This document shows positions 4,924-5,071 of a DNA stretch of 5,071 nt, piece after piece (position 1 is the stretch's first letter; every line of letters begins with the position of its first letter). This DNA is from Prevotellaceae bacterium. GTDB taxonomy: Bacteria; Bacteroidota; Bacteroidia; Bacteroidales; UBA932. The stretch lies in NCBI GenBank assembly GCA_031275145.1, contig JAISPE010000164.1, forward strand, positions 1 through 5,071. Direction: 5' to 3'. Position numbers and translations under genes: made by a program. The notes below the pieces were generated by a model. The model did not search any database and had not been told where the DNA came from. It was given only the letters and a program-made list of their open reading frames with translations.

Positions 4924-5071
4924 ATGATTCAAATAAAAGTAAAATTATTATCAAGAACATTTCCGGCAAGTGCGGCGGCAGTTGCTGCATTTCTTTTTAT
5001 GCCGGTCATTTACGCTCAGGTACCCGACCTTGTCGGCGGACCGCCGGGTGTTGAGCGGGTTGCCGCACATT
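4924..5071 (+). CDS. Exported protein, N-terminus only (cut by window end)
   Basis: Forty-nine codons are visible from ATG at 4924. The protein starts with a basic segment (MIQIKVKLLSR), followed by a hydrophobic core (ASAAAVAAFLFMPVIYA) and a likely signal-peptidase I cleavage after Ala31, giving a mature start QVPDLVGGPPGVERVAAH. There is no lipobox cysteine, so it is not a lipoprotein. The start lies 38 nt after the pseudogene stop in AT-rich sequence with no Shine-Dalgarno box, normal for Bacteroidota. It is probably periplasmic, outer-membrane or secreted. The visible part is too short to assign a family. Its position right after an outer-membrane gene remnant suggests both once belonged to one envelope operon. 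Confidence 0.7.
   Translation, partial: MIQIKVKLLSRTFPASAAAVAAFLFMPVIYAQVPDLVGGPPGVERVAAH

Noticed and set aside
1..5071. Antiphage defence system, integrated element with integrase, tRNA or rRNA gene
   Set aside because: No nuclease, toxin, reverse transcriptase, integrase, transposase, tRNA or rRNA signature was seen on either strand.

Overview
The window looks like a chromosomal piece of a Bacteroidota (probably Bacteroidales) genome. The supporting signs are a TAnnTTTG-type -7 promoter box (TACCTTTG), start codons preceded by A/T-rich sequence instead of Shine-Dalgarno boxes, a cysteine-rich C-terminus on a family 9 glycosyltransferase of a kind I associate with this phylum, and remnants of a SusC/RagA-type TonB-dependent receptor. 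The species cannot be named from sequence alone.

Layout. Positions 1-744 carry no convincing gene. They form an island of nested inverted repeats: a 180-bp element with ~50-bp arms (137-316), a small GC hairpin (332-349), and a 277-bp MITE-like element (375-651) with ~30-bp terminal inverted repeats. The MITE-like element encloses a GC-rich palindrome and a perfect 32-bp inverted repeat built from an 18-bp palindromic unit. Positions 745-4301 hold four tightly spaced minus-strand genes, read right to left: an unrecognised 186-aa protein, a NatA-type ABC transporter ATPase, a GT9 (heptosyltransferase-like) glycosyltransferase, and miaA, a tRNA dimethylallyltransferase. Gaps are 8, 6 and 18 nt, and a Bacteroidota promoter lies 42 nt upstream of the first start codon, so they are probably one transcript. 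Positions 4302-4480 are the promoter region plus a repeat and a hairpin. Positions 4481-4885 are a plus-strand outer-membrane pseudogene broken by frameshifts. From 4924 to the window end is the N-terminus of an exported protein, also on the plus strand.

How the genes fit together. The operon looks like mixed housekeeping and envelope functions: tRNA A37 isopentenylation, transfer of a sugar onto a surface glycan, and an export or efflux ATPase whose permease is not in view. No shared pathway is evident. The most unusual content is the layered palindromic repeat island and a ~28-bp direct repeat (95-122 and 4394-4421) that brackets the operon and lies upstream of a leftward promoter at one end and a candidate leftward promoter at the other. 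I see no defence system, CRISPR array, integrase or transposase gene.
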